In this document: positions 18,946-31,427 of the stretch, piece after piece
Numbering within the stretch: position 1 is the stretch's first letter
Layout of the letters: each line of letters starts with the position of its first letter
Source of the DNA: an uncultured Pseudomonadota bacterium
Lineage (GTDB): Bacteria > Pseudomonadota > Gammaproteobacteria > Burkholderiales > SG8-39
Length of the DNA: 64,000 nt
Direction of reading: 5' to 3'
Assembly: GCA_903834835.1 (NCBI GenBank)
Contig: CAILKO010000052.1
Coordinates: forward strand, 22,653 to 86,652
Made by a program: the position numbers and the translations under genes
Notes under the pieces: generated by a model
The model's database searches: none
The model's input: only the letters and a program-made list of their open reading frames with translations
Told to the model about the DNA's origin: nothing

Positions 18946-20220
18946 TCAGAACAGCAGGCGCACGCCGACCAGTGCAATATCGGGCACGTAGGTGATCAGG
19001 ATAAGCGCGACCAGGTAGATCGCGAGGAAGGGCATGATCCCGCGGATGATCGTGTTCAGCGGGAACTTCAGCACCGCCTGGGCGACGAAGATGTTGATGC
19101 CGAAGGGCGGATGGAACATGCCGATCGCGAGGTTCACCGTCACGACGATGCCGAAATGCACCGTGTCCACGCCTGCCGCCTTGATGATCGGCACGAGCAG
19201 CGGCGTGAGCATCACGATCGCCGAGAGCGGATCGACGAAACAGCCGACCGCCAGCAGCAGCACGTTGATGAAGGCGAGCACCGCGAACTTTCCGAGCTCC
19301 ATCGACTGCATCCAGTCGACGATCGCCGCGGGCACCTGGTTAACGGTGAGCAGCCACGAGAACACGTTCGCGCAGGTCACGATGATGAACACCTGTGCCG
19401 TGAGCCGCGCGGTACGCGAGGCGGCTTCCAGCACCTCGCCCCAGCCGATATCCTTGTAGATGAGGCGCGTGACGATGACCGCGTAGACGCAGGCGACCGA
19501 GGCGGATTCGGTCGGCGAGAAGATGCCGCCGTAGACGCCCCCGAGGATCACGATAGGCGCGCCGAGCGCCCAGATGCCGCGCACCGCGCCCGCCCACAGC
19601 GCCTTGCCGTCGAAGGGCGCGCCGCGGTCGATGTTGCGCGACCAGCCGTAGTACATCACGTACAGGCCGAGCATCACCGCGATCAGCAGGCCCGGTCCGA
19701 GGCCGGCAGCGTAGAGCTTGGGCACCGACTCCTGTGCCGTGGCCCCGTACAGGATCATGACGATGGAAGGCGGAATGATCGAATCGATCGCCCCCACCGA
19801 GCAGATGAGGCCGGCGATGAAGTGCTCCGGGTATTTCTTCGCCCGCATCGGCGGCACCATGATCTGACCGATGGTCGCGACCGTGGCGGTGCTTGCCCCG
19901 GATATCGCGCCGAAGAAGGTGGAGGCTGCGACCGACGTCACGCCCAGGCTTCCCGGGACGCGCCCGATCGCCGCCTGCATCGGCACCACGAGACGCTGCG
20001 CCATCGAGCCGCGCCCCATGATTTCGCCCGCATAGAGGAAGAACGGCACCGCAAGCAGCGTGAATGCGTCGACCGCGCCGTACATGTTCTGGTGCAGCGC
20101 CGCGAACGGCAGGTTCATGTAGAAGACGAGGCACACTGTCACCGAGGTGAGCAGGACGACAAAGATCGGGAAACCGAGCAGCAGCAGGATGACCGGGAGT
20201 ATGCCAAGGGCGAAGCTCAT
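18946..20220 (-). CDS. dctM: TRAP transporter large permease DctM
   Basis: 424 aa; LLAVPFFLYAGEIMGRGSMAQRLV, SVGAIDSIIPPSIVMILYG. Confidence 0.94.
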   Translation of the reverse strand: MSFALGILPVILLLLGFPIFVVLLTSVTVCLVFYMNLPFAALHQNMYGAVDAFTLLAVPFFLYAGEIMGRGSMAQRLVVPMQAAIGRVPGSLGVTSVAASTFFGAISGASTATVATIGQIMVPPMRAKKYPEHFIAGLICSVGAIDSIIPPSIVMILYGATAQESVPKLYAAGLGPGLLIAVMLGLYVMYYGWSRNIDRGAPFDGKALWAGAVRGIWALGAPIVILGGVYGGIFSPTESASVACVYAVIVTRLIYKDIGWGEVLEAASRTARLTAQVFIIVTCANVFSWLLTVNQVPAAIVDWMQSMELGKFAVLAFINVLLLAVGCFVDPLSAIVMLTPLLVPIIKAAGVDTVHFGIVVTVNLAIGMFHPPFGINIFVAQAVLKFPLNTIIRGIMPFLAIYLVALILITYVPDIALVGVRLLF

Positions 20221-20711
20221 GGCTTGCCTCCGCGCAGCGCGTGACGAATCAGGATGATCATGATCAGCACGTAGCCGACCGCGACCGAGGAATGCGGAAT
20301 CACCATCGGAATCTGGCCTACGGTGCTGCTCGTACCGAGCTGGCTGAGTGCGTAGTTGGACGACACCCAGATCACGAAGCTCGTGAGACCGATCATGAGC
20401 AGCAACTCGATCCAGCGCAGCGTGCCCACCAGCCAGGCCGGGAACACTTTGACAAGCGCGTCCATGCGCAGGTTCTCGCCGCGCAGCATGACCGCGGACG
20501 CACCGAGAAAGGTCATCCAGACCATGGTGAATATCTGCACTTCATAGGCGCCGAGCATGGTCTTCGAGAATACGAAGCGCCCGACCACGTTGATGAAGTT
20601 CAGACAGACGATGAAGATGAGCGCTGCACCGAGCACCTTCTCCAGCACCGAGATAGCCCTGTGGACGAACGCGTCCATGCCGTCCAGGGCGGACTTGCTG
20701 TTCTCACTCAC
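20217..20711 (-). CDS. dctQ: TRAP transporter small permease DctQ
   Basis: GTG start at 20711 preceded by a GAGGAGG RBS; VSENSKSALDGMDAFVHRAISVLEKVLG...FTMVWMTFLGASAVMLRGENLRMD. Confidence 0.85.
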   Translation of the reverse strand: MSENSKSALDGMDAFVHRAISVLEKVLGAALIFIVCLNFINVVGRFVFSKTMLGAYEVQIFTMVWMTFLGASAVMLRGENLRMDALVKVFPAWLVGTLRWIELLLMIGLTSFVIWVSSNYALSQLGTSSTVGQIPMVIPHSSVAVGYVLIMIILIRHALRGGKP

Positions 20712-20976
20712 TCGTCTTCCTCCTCGCGCGGACGCGGCCGGCACCCCTGCCGCCGCAGTCCCGCACTGATGAACCGGCTCTTTTGAAGTCTTCTTATCGT
20801 GTTGTTGTGGTGACTGATTCGCGCCCGCAGTCAGCCGACGCGGGCGGGAGAATACACCTAACGGGAGCCCGCCGGGACCGGCAACGCTGTGCCGGGTCCC
20901 TGTTGCGTCATGCACCGACTTGCCCGGCACCCCAGGCACCATTTACGTGCAGCGGGCACGACGAGGGCGATCCGCA

Positions 20977-22107
20977 CTAGCCGGACTTCCAGCGCCAGCC
21001 GAGCGCAGCCATCAGCGCGCCGATGCCGAGCAGCACCGGCGCGATCCCCAGGGCGCTCGCGGCCGGGCCGAGCAGCGCGGGCGCTGCAACCTTGGTCAGG
21101 CTGCTGGCGAGGAGCCTCAGGCCCATGGCCGCGCCTTCCGCGCCCTTCTGCGCGCGCCGGAAGGTGAGCATCGTGGTGAGCGGCTGGCCGCCTCCGATAC
21201 CCAGGCCGTAGAGCACCGACACGGCGAGGATCGTCCAGAAGCCCTGGAAGGCAGGCAGCAGCGCGAAGCTGGCCCCGGTCAGCAGCAGGGACGCGGCGAG
21301 CAGTCGCGCCTCGCCGTAACGCGCCACCAGTCGCGGCAGCACGAAGCAGACCCCGATCGCGGAAACCGAGGCCACCGATACCAGGATGCCGATCTCGGAG
21401 GGCGAGAAGCCGAGCCCGTGGCCGTAGATCGGCAGGAAGAAACCGTACATGTCGAGTCCGACCTGCAGCACGCCGGTCGCCAGCAGCACGCCGAGCATGC
21501 GCGGCACGGCGAGGGTCGCGCGCAGCCCCGGACGCGGGCCCTCGGTGCGCGGAAGCTCCGGGACGAATCGTTTCCAGAGCCCGAGGAGGCAAAGCGTGGC
21601 GAGCGCGGCAATGCCGAAGAGCAGGAATGCGCCCGCGTAGCCCGCGCCTTCGATGCCATAGCCCGCGAGCAACGGCCCGAGAAATCCGGTGAGCCAGGCG
21701 AGTATGTTGTAGAGGCTGAAATTGCGCGCCACATCGGTCGGCTCGCTCAGCATCCCGACCAGGCTCTGTGTGGGCGGCAACACGCAGAGCGTCCAGGTGC
21801 CGCTCAGGAGCGCCGCGAGATAGAGCATGCCGATGCCTGGAAAGAACCAGGGCAGCAGCATGCTCAGCCCGCCTGCGATCGCGCCGAGCGCCATCACGCG
21901 CCGGTAACCGAATCGCGCCTGGATCACGCCGACGTTGTAGGAGGCGAGCGTGGGCATATGGTTCACCGCCGAGATCAGGCCCGCGTCGAGCGCGCTGCCT
22001 CCCAGTTCGAGCACGTAGAGCGGAAACGCCACGCGCGAAGCCATGATGCCGATAAATGGAACGAACAACAGGCTGCTGATGTAGAGCACGCGCGGCGAGA
22101 TGCGCAT
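20977..22107 (-). CDS. MFS transporter (subfamily A; MFS8)
   Basis: Start MRISPRVLYISSLLFVPFIG with RBS GGAGG; GFFLPIYGHGLGFSPSEIG. Confidence 0.86.
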   Translation of the reverse strand: MRISPRVLYISSLLFVPFIGIMASRVAFPLYVLELGGSALDAGLISAVNHMPTLASYNVGVIQARFGYRRVMALGAIAGGLSMLLPWFFPGIGMLYLAALLSGTWTLCVLPPTQSLVGMLSEPTDVARNFSLYNILAWLTGFLGPLLAGYGIEGAGYAGAFLLFGIAALATLCLLGLWKRFVPELPRTEGPRPGLRATLAVPRMLGVLLATGVLQVGLDMYGFFLPIYGHGLGFSPSEIGILVSVASVSAIGVCFVLPRLVARYGEARLLAASLLLTGASFALLPAFQGFWTILAVSVLYGLGIGGGQPLTTMLTFRRAQKGAEGAAMGLRLLASSLTKVAAPALLGPAASALGIAPVLLGIGALMAALGWRWKSG

Positions 22108-22122
22108 CGCGGTCCTCCGCCA

Positions 22123-22131
22123 GGGGGGGGG
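22123..22131 (-). repeat. Homopolymer G9/C9 tract in the 5' leader of MFS8
   Basis: cagggggggggtcggg, about 16 nt upstream of the start codon and just beyond the RBS. Confidence 0.8.
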
Positions 22132-22232
22132 TCGGGTCGCCAGGGTGCCACGGCGACAGTCGCGCACGGCGGCCGGGAGTGTCGCACGACCGCCGGCCGG
22201 CACGGGGACGGTTTCACGGCCGACCGGAATTG

Positions 22233-22254
22233 ATAGTAACGTATATGTTACTAT
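22233..22254 (+). promoter_or_regulatory. Palindromic element, site B: ATAGTAAC-GTATAT-GTTACTAT
   Basis: Perfect 8-bp arms, 6-bp spacer; in the divergent gap between MFS8 and the VOC dioxygenase gene. Confidence 0.82.
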
Positions 22255-22501
22255 TGTCGCAGAATATCCGCCATTTCCTTCCTCCGCTTCCGGCCGTCTC
22301 CTTGCCGACCTTTGATCTGCATCAAGCCCCTGTGGCCGGCCGGCCAGTACAAAGGAACCCACGGCGCACCGATGCCTGCTTCCGCGAGCGGAAGGGGGAA
22401 AGGCAGACAGCCGGAGCAGGACGGGAGCAGGGTTGCTCGGCCGATGGAAACGGCGAGACCCCGCGCACTGGCAAGGCAACGCAGGCACTCTGGAGAACAC
22501 T

Positions 22502-23428
22502 ATGCATCGACACCTGAAGCTCGGCTACCTCGCACTCAACGTGACGAATATGGAAGCCTCGAAGAAGTTCTACGAATCCATGGTCGGCCTGAACCTCACG
22601 GAGATCGGTGCGAACGGCGAGCATTTCTTCCGCTGCAGCGACGACCATCACAACATCGTGCTCTACAAGAAGGACCAGGCCAGCCTGAAGCGCATCGGCT
22701 GGGAGCTGGAGAGCGAGTCCGACATGAACCAGCTCTACAGCGCGCTCGAGCGCAGCAAGGTCAAGGTCCGCGAGGTGGATGCCGCGGAGCGCGCCTTCCT
22801 GCACCAGGGCCGCACCATCCGCTTCGAGGATCCGTTCAGCGGCGCGGTGCACGAGTACTACACCGACCAGCGGCGCCTTGGCGGCACGCCCTTCGAGCCG
22901 ACGGTCGCCAAGATCCAGAAGCTCGGCCACGTCGTGCTGAAAACCCCGCGCTACGAAGACGCGCTCGCCTTCTACATGGACGTGCTCAACTTCCGTTCCT
23001 CGGATTTCGTCGAAGGCATGATCACCTTCATGCGCGCCTTCCCGATCCCCTACCACCACTCCTTCGGCCTCGCGAAAAGCGACAAGGGCGCGATGCACCA
23101 CCTGAACTTCATGGTGTCCGAGGTGGACGACATCGGCAAGGGGATGTGGCGCTACAAGAAGAATGACGTCGTCGTGGTGCGCGGACCGGGTCGTCACCCC
23201 CCCTCGGGCGCGATGTTCCTGTACGCGCTCGACCCGGACGGCCACACGGTGGAATACAGCTTCGGCATGGAAGAGTTCCCGGAAGTGAGCCCGCGCAAGC
23301 CGCGCCAGCTTCCGCCGCTTCCGGAGTCGATCGATTTCTGGGGTGCTCCGACAGACCCGCGCATGGGCGCCACCGGCAACATCGAAAAGGCCGAGGCTGC
23401 CCCGGCGAAGAAGCTGCAGCCCGCCTGA
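22502..23428 (+). CDS. VOC-family extradiol ring-cleavage dioxygenase-like protein
   Basis: Two glyoxalase-fold modules: HLKLGYLALNVTNMEASKKFYESMVGLN and KLGHVVLKTPRYEDALAFYMDVLNF; ALDPDGHTVEYSF near the C-terminus. Confidence 0.85.
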   Translation: MHRHLKLGYLALNVTNMEASKKFYESMVGLNLTEIGANGEHFFRCSDDHHNIVLYKKDQASLKRIGWELESESDMNQLYSALERSKVKVREVDAAERAFLHQGRTIRFEDPFSGAVHEYYTDQRRLGGTPFEPTVAKIQKLGHVVLKTPRYEDALAFYMDVLNFRSSDFVEGMITFMRAFPIPYHHSFGLAKSDKGAMHHLNFMVSEVDDIGKGMWRYKKNDVVVVRGPGRHPPSGAMFLYALDPDGHTVEYSFGMEEFPEVSPRKPRQLPPLPESIDFWGAPTDPRMGATGNIEKAEAAPAKKLQPA

Positions 23429-23520
23429 CCGGCTCAGGGCGGCGGGGGCGCGAGCCCTCACCGCCCGCCGTTGTGCCGCGCTACCTCCCCCTCCGGCGCG
23501 GCACGACGGCACCCTACAGA

Positions 23521-23544
23521 GGCCCGCCCCGGCGCGGGCCTTTT
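23521..23544 (+). terminator. Rho-independent terminator after the VOC gene
   Basis: GGCCCGC-CCCGGC-GCGGGCC-TTTT. Confidence 0.85.
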
Positions 23545-23599
23545 CATTTGCGCTCTTCCGGCCCGCGCGCGCAGCTGCAGCCTCTATACTCGCGGCCCC

Positions 23600-24265
23600 A
23601 TGCCGCTGCCCGCAGGACTCCCCCTCACCATCTCGCGCGAGCAGCTGCTCGAGTTGCCGGTATGCCGCTATGAAGGCCCGGTGGTGCTGGTCGAGACGCA
23701 GGCGACGCTTGCCCGGGCCCTGGAGGCCATCCGAGCCGAGACCGCGACCGGCTTCGATACCGAGACGCGTCCTGCCTTCCGGCCGGGCGAGCGCTATCTT
23801 CCCTGCCTTGCACAGATCGCGACCGCGCATGCGGTGTGGCTGTTTCCGCTGGAGCGACTGGACTGTTCGGCCGTGCTGGCTGAATTCCTCGGCGCGCGCG
23901 AGATCGTCAAGGCGGGCGTCGCGCTCGCCGATGATCTGCGCCAGCTGAAGGAACGATTCCCCTTCAGCGAACACGGGATACGTGACCTAGGCGCGATCGC
24001 GCGGCGCCACGGGCTGAAACAGTCCGGGGTGCGCAATCTGGCCGCCCTCTTCCTCGGGGTGCGCATCACCAAGGGCACCAAGACCTCCAACTGGGCGGCA
24101 CGGCAGCTCAGCCCCCAGCAGGTGAGCTATGCCGCGACCGACGCCTGGATCTGCCGCGAGCTCTGGCTGCGCTTCGAAGCGCTCGGGCTCACCGCGCACG
24201 CGGATGCCGCACCAACGCCCGCCGCGGCTTCCAGAACGGCGCCGCTGGACCTCCCGCAGCAGTAA
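23600..24265 (+). CDS. 3'-5' exonuclease domain protein (RNase D-like)
   Basis: GFDTETRPAF, VKAGVALADDLRQL, SNWAARQLSPQQVSYAATDAWICRELW (DEDDy-type exonuclease motifs). Confidence 0.85.
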   Translation: MPLPAGLPLTISREQLLELPVCRYEGPVVLVETQATLARALEAIRAETATGFDTETRPAFRPGERYLPCLAQIATAHAVWLFPLERLDCSAVLAEFLGAREIVKAGVALADDLRQLKERFPFSEHGIRDLGAIARRHGLKQSGVRNLAALFLGVRITKGTKTSNWAARQLSPQQVSYAATDAWICRELWLRFEALGLTAHADAAPTPAAASRTAPLDLPQQ

Positions 24266-24300
24266 GATCGCGCCTGCCCGCCATCGACCAGGAGTCCCCC

Positions 24301-25095
24301 ATGCAGATCACGGCACGCCCCCCGAAGGAAATCATCGACATGCAGCTGCGCGGCTGGCGCAACCTGGTCTGGGGCTATTACGGCAAGCTGATCGAACTCT
24401 ACGACGGCCCGCAAGGCTTTCTGGTGGACCTGCCCGAACCCGGCGCGACGGTGGAGCCGCATTTCCATGACGTGGACCAGTTCCAGGTCATCGTGCGCGG
24501 CGAGGGGCGCTTCGGCAAGGACCGCGTGAGCGAGTTCTGCTTCCATTACGCGGATGCCTACACGCCCTACGGCCCGATCGTCGGGCCAGCCGAGGGCATC
24601 TCCTTTTTCACGCTGCGCGGCGCCTGCGCAGGTGGCCATTTCTCGATGCCCGGTTCGCGCCACCTGATGAAAACGCGCGCCGGGCGCAACACGGGCGGGC
24701 GCTTCGTGGTGAACCAGCCGCTGCCCCCGGCCGGCGAGACGCGCCGCGAAGTGCTGCTTGCCGATGCGCGCGACGGCATGCAGGCCGTGGGACTCGCCCT
24801 CGGACCGGGCGCGCAGGCCGAGGGACTCGCCGTGGATGCGGGCGCGCAGTACTACGTGGTCTGCACCGGCACGCTTGCCCACGAAGGCCGCGACTACGGC
24901 CGGCTGTCGCTCGTCTATGTCGAACCGGGCGAGGCCACGCCGGTATTTCGGGCCGGGCCGCAGGGCGCGGAAGTCCTCGCGCTGCAACTGCCGCGCGCGT
25001 CCGAACGCATCGGCTCCAGGCCCGAACCGATTGCCGAGCGCACGGGCACGAACTACACGCTGCCGGAAGGCACCGTCGTGCAGCGTACCCAGTGA
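24301..25095 (+). CDS. Cupin-like protein of unknown function
   Basis: 264 aa; [22 protein letters not shown] resembles a cupin motif. Confidence 0.6.
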   Translation: MQITARPPKEIIDMQLRGWRNLVWGYYGKLIELYDGPQGFLVDLPEPGATVEPHFHDVDQFQVIVRGEGRFGKDRVSEFCFHYADAYTPYGPIVGPAEGISFFTLRGACAGGHFSMPGSRHLMKTRAGRNTGGRFVVNQPLPPAGETRREVLLADARDGMQAVGLALGPGAQAEGLAVDAGAQYYVVCTGTLAHEGRDYGRLSLVYVEPGEATPVFRAGPQGAEVLALQLPRASERIGSRPEPIAERTGTNYTLPEGTVVQRTQ

Positions 25096-25129
25096 CCGGG
25101 GCCGGCACCGACACGACAGACAGGAAACG

Positions 25130-27544
<2,415 letters not shown>

Positions 27545-27714
27545 ACTGCGGCCCGGGCGACCCGTCACCCGGACGATCTTGCGGCGTGCCCGGAGAGCAC
27601 CCGATCCAAATTAGAGGAGAACCAGCACATCATGCGCAACATCGATTCCGACGCCCACCGCATCGCAGGGCGCCTGCGACACCTGGACGAACACGGCTGC
27701 AACGGGTTCGCGTC

Positions 27715-28491
27715 ATGAACGCCCTCTTCGCTCTGGAGGGAAAACGGGCGCTCGTGGCGGGCGGCGGACTCGGCATCGGCCGCGCGAGCGCGCGCCTGCT
27801 CGCGCAGTGCGGTGCGGCGGTGGCGGTCGCGGATCTGGACGGCGCACGCGCGAACGAAACGGCCGCAGAACTGCGCGCCGCCGGCGGTATCGCCACCGGC
27901 ATCGCGGCCGACCTGCGCGAAGCGGCACAGGCCGAGCGCGTGGTCGCCGAGGCCGTGCAGGGACTCGGCGGTCTCGACATTCTCGTCAACATCATCGGCC
28001 AGACGGGCGAGCGCGGCGCGCTCGCCGACATGCCGCCCGAGCGTCTGGAGAACGCGCTCTCGGTGAACCTGCGCCATCACGTCTACACCTGTGCGGCCTT
28101 CATCCGCCATCTGCGGGCCGCGAAATCCGGCGGCGCGATCGTGATGACGGGCTCGCTCGCGGGGGTGCTCGGCGCGCCGGGACTCGCGTCCTACGGCGCC
28201 TCCAAGGCGGCGCTCATCTCGCTCACGCGTACGCTCGCCGTCGAGTGCGGCCCGCTCGGCATCCGCGTGAACTGCGTCGTGCCCGGCATGATCAACACCG
28301 ACCGCAGCCGCAAACGCCCCGAAGTCGTGGAGAAGGCGCGCGCCGTGATTCCGCTCGGCCGCGTGGGCGAGCAGGAGGAAGTCGCGAAGGCAATCCTCTT
28401 CCTCGCCTCGGATCTCGCAAGCTATGTCTCCGGCCAGATTCTGGTCACCGACGGCGGGCAGACGGTGCTCGGGGCCTTCGACAACCTCTGA
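27715..28491 (+). CDS. Short-chain dehydrogenase/reductase
   Basis: GGGLGIGRASA Rossmann motif; YGASKAAL active site. Confidence 0.92.
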   Translation: MNALFALEGKRALVAGGGLGIGRASARLLAQCGAAVAVADLDGARANETAAELRAAGGIATGIAADLREAAQAERVVAEAVQGLGGLDILVNIIGQTGERGALADMPPERLENALSVNLRHHVYTCAAFIRHLRAAKSGGAIVMTGSLAGVLGAPGLASYGASKAALISLTRTLAVECGPLGIRVNCVVPGMINTDRSRKRPEVVEKARAVIPLGRVGEQEEVAKAILFLASDLASYVSGQILVTDGGQTVLGAFDNL

Positions 28492-28562
28492 CACTTTCCT
28501 TCGCCTCTTCTGCTGCCTTGGCGCCATTGCATCGACTGAACGCCTCCACCCACGGGAACCCC

Positions 28563-29543
28563 ATGCACACCATTAAAGCGGTCTACCACCCGAACCCGAG
28601 ACTTCTCCCCATGACCGAAGGCGCGGTCGGTGTCGAGGGCTATCGCATCGATCTCAGTTTCGGCGGCGCGGCCGAGATGCATGGCCGCCATCTGAAGGAA
28701 AACGCCTTCGACGTGTTCGAGTTCTCGATCTCCAACCTGTTCATCACCAAGGACATGCCCGAGCGCGCGCACCTGCGCTGGCAGGCGATCCCCATCCACC
28801 TGATGCGCTGCGACTTCTTCTACGACCTGCACGTGCACCAGGGCTCGGGCATCCGCAGCTTCGCCGATCTGAAGGGCAAGACGGTCGGGATCCCCGACTT
28901 CCAGATGACCGCCGGGGTGTGGCTGCGCATCATCCTGCGCAAGCTCTACGGCATCCAGGCGCAGGATATTTCGTGGGTGAACGGCCGTCCGGCGAGCCAG
29001 ACCCATGGCGAGGGTGTCGCGCAGGATCTCGCGCCCGGCATCCGGCTGCGCCGCCTGCAGGAGCACGAGCGCCTCGACGACCTGCTGCACCGGGGCGAGA
29101 TAGACGCCGCGTTCGCGGATGCGATCAGCTGCCGCCTCACGACGGGCAACGGCGTCGAGCGCGTGCCGCTCGCGGTGACGCGCCAGATGTGCGCCGAGCT
29201 CTACGCGAAGACGGGTCTGCGCCCCGTGAACCACGTGCTGCTTATCCAGCAGGCGCTCGCCGATGCCCACCCCGCGCTGCCGATGCAGCTCTTTGACGCG
29301 ATGGAGAAGTCCAAGCAGATCGCCTACCGGCGCATGCGCGAGAGCGCCGATACCTTCCTCATGTTCCCCGAGCTCTACCTCGCCGACAACGAAGCCGCGT
29401 TCGGCGCCGATCCCTATCCTTCCGGTCTGAAGGCGAACCGCCCGGTCATCGAGGCGATCCGCGAGGAACTGCTGCTCGAACGCCTGATCCGCAATCCGGT
29501 GGGCATCGACGGCCTGTTCCACCCGTCCACGCTGGGAACCTGA
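28563..29543 (+). CDS. 4,5-dihydroxyphthalate decarboxylase-like / ABC substrate-binding-fold protein
   Basis: IRSFADLKGKTVGIPDFQMTAGVWLRIILRKLYGIQAQDISWVNG resembles this family. Confidence 0.7.
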   Translation: MHTIKAVYHPNPRLLPMTEGAVGVEGYRIDLSFGGAAEMHGRHLKENAFDVFEFSISNLFITKDMPERAHLRWQAIPIHLMRCDFFYDLHVHQGSGIRSFADLKGKTVGIPDFQMTAGVWLRIILRKLYGIQAQDISWVNGRPASQTHGEGVAQDLAPGIRLRRLQEHERLDDLLHRGEIDAAFADAISCRLTTGNGVERVPLAVTRQMCAELYAKTGLRPVNHVLLIQQALADAHPALPMQLFDAMEKSKQIAYRRMRESADTFLMFPELYLADNEAAFGADPYPSGLKANRPVIEAIREELLLERLIRNPVGIDGLFHPSTLGT

Positions 29544-29590
29544 AAAGCGGCGCGAGCGCGCGCATGCCCGCGCCCGGCTATCATTGGCGC

Positions 29591-30436
29591 ATGCCCACTA
29601 GCACACCTCCCGCCGCGCCGCGCCGCGCCTACAAGCTGGATGCCCACGACACCCTGCGCGGGCTGGGCGAGCTCGGCAGCGGCGTGATGAACGAGGCCAC
29701 CGGCTGGTGGCGGGCGCTGCTGTTCAGCGCGAACCTGCTCGTCACCGGCCTCTCGCCGTCCGCCTACGATGCGCGCGCCCGCACGGTGGCTGCGCAGCAG
29801 ATCCGCTTCTCCGCCTGGCAGGTTCTGGGCAGTTTCACGCTCGCCTGCGCGCTGCTCTCCTATGTCCTCGTGCGGATCACGATCCGCGCCGCGGCCGACT
29901 ATGGCGTCGCCGAATACGCCCAGCAGCTCGTCATGAGCGTGCTCGTGCTGGAACTCGTGCCGCTTGCAGCGGCGCTCTTCGTCGCTCTGCGTTCGGGCGC
30001 CGCGATTGCGACCGAGGTTGCCATGTTCCATATCGGCGGCGAGCTCGACCGGCTGGTCGAGGACGGGGCGGACCCGCTGCGCCACGAGCTCATGCCGCGC
30101 GTGATGGGCACCATGGTCGCGGTGATGGCGCTCGCCTTCGCGAACGGCGCGCTCGCGATGGCGATGCTCTACGTGGAGTCCTACGGTTTCTCGCCCTGGG
30201 GCGCGCAGGAATTCCTGCGCACCAGCGGCGCGGTCTACGGCCCGGCTGTCGTGTTCGGTTGCGTGCTGAAGACGCTGCTGTTCGGCGCAGCGGTCGCGGC
30301 CATCCCGATCAGCGAGGCGCTCGCCGCACCGCGCGACATGCGCCAAGTGCCGGTGGCGGTGCTGCGCGCGATGGTGCGCGTCATGCTCGCGATCGCGCTG
30401 ATCGAGGGTCTGTTCCTGGCGGCCATCTATGCCTGA
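29591..30436 (+). CDS. MlaE-like ABC permease (divergent)
   Basis: Multi-TM protein with ...AAALFVALRSGAAIATEVAMFHIGGELDRLVEDGADPL... resembling MlaE; overlaps the mlaD-like gene. Confidence 0.65.
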   Translation: MPTSTPPAAPRRAYKLDAHDTLRGLGELGSGVMNEATGWWRALLFSANLLVTGLSPSAYDARARTVAAQQIRFSAWQVLGSFTLACALLSYVLVRITIRAAADYGVAEYAQQLVMSVLVLELVPLAAALFVALRSGAAIATEVAMFHIGGELDRLVEDGADPLRHELMPRVMGTMVAVMALAFANGALAMAMLYVESYGFSPWGAQEFLRTSGAVYGPAVVFGCVLKTLLFGAAVAAIPISEALAAPRDMRQVPVAVLRAMVRVMLAIALIEGLFLAAIYA

Positions 30437-31427
30437 TCCGGCGCAGGCGATCGACGAGGCGCGCGGCAGCACATTCAGGGCGAAGCTGCTGCTCGCGCTG
30501 CTCGTGCTGCTGATCGGCGGATTCATCGGCTATGTGATGCTTGCGCGCGGCGTGTTCGAGTCGACGCAGAAGCTCGTGCTGATGGTGGAGAACGCCGAAG
30601 GTCTCTCGGTCGGTGCGGATCTCACCTACTCGGGCTTCGCGATCGGCCGGGTGCAGAAGATCGAGCTCGCCTCCGACGGGCGGGCGCGCGCCGAGGTGTC
30701 GGTGCCGAAGAGTCAGGCGCACTGGCTCACGGCGACGAGCGTGTTCACGCTCGAGCGCGGCCTGGTGGGCGCGGCGCGGCTGCGCGCCTTCACCGGCGAT
30801 CGCAGCGCCCCGCCGCTGCCCGACGGGGCCGAGCGCACCCTGCTGCGCGGCGATGCTGCCGAGGAAATCCCCATCGTGCTGAACGGCGTGAAAAGCATCG
30901 TGCAGAACATCGAGCGCATGACTTCGGCCGATTCCGATATCAGCGCGAGCATCGCCGCGCTGCGCGCGCTCGGCGAGAAGATGAACGGTCGCAACGGCGT
31001 GGTCGGCGCCCTCGTGGGCGACCGGCGCAACGCCGAGAAGGTCATGGAGGCGATCGCGAACGCCAACCGGCTGCTCGATTCGCTGAACGGCCTGTCGCAG
31101 AAGCTCGGCGGCACGCTCTCCACCGCCGAGCAGGCACTCAATCGCCTGGACCAGCGCCTGCTCAGCCCGGGGGGCGCCATGGACGAGGCGCAGAAGACGC
31201 TCGTCGAACTGAATGGCGCGATCGCCGAGGCGCGCACGAGCCTCAGGCGCGTGGACGGCGTGCTCGCCGACGCTCAGAAGATTTCCGCCAACGCCGCCGT
31301 GGCAAGCCAGGACCTCGACCTGCTGCGCGCCGAGGTTGAAAACAACCTCAGGAAGATCGGGTCCCTCGTGAACGAGATCAATCGCAAGTGGCCGTTCGCG
31401 CGCGAGACGGAGACACCGCTGCCGTGA
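30429..31427 (+). CDS. MlaD/MCE domain protein
   Basis: N-terminal TM then VLMVENAEGLSVGADLTYSGFAIGRVQKIEL (MCE domain); long helical C-terminus. Confidence 0.85.
   Translation: MPDPAQAIDEARGSTFRAKLLLALLVLLIGGFIGYVMLARGVFESTQKLVLMVENAEGLSVGADLTYSGFAIGRVQKIELASDGRARAEVSVPKSQAHWLTATSVFTLERGLVGAARLRAFTGDRSAPPLPDGAERTLLRGDAAEEIPIVLNGVKSIVQNIERMTSADSDISASIAALRALGEKMNGRNGVVGALVGDRRNAEKVMEAIANANRLLDSLNGLSQKLGGTLSTAEQALNRLDQRLLSPGGAMDEAQKTLVELNGAIAEARTSLRRVDGVLADAQKISANAAVASQDLDLLRAEVENNLRKIGSLVNEINRKWPFARETETPLP

Noticed and set aside
18016-20244. 742-aa plus-strand ORF opposite dctP3 and dctM
   Set aside because: Same shadow-ORF composition; the opposite strand has unmistakable TRAP proteins.
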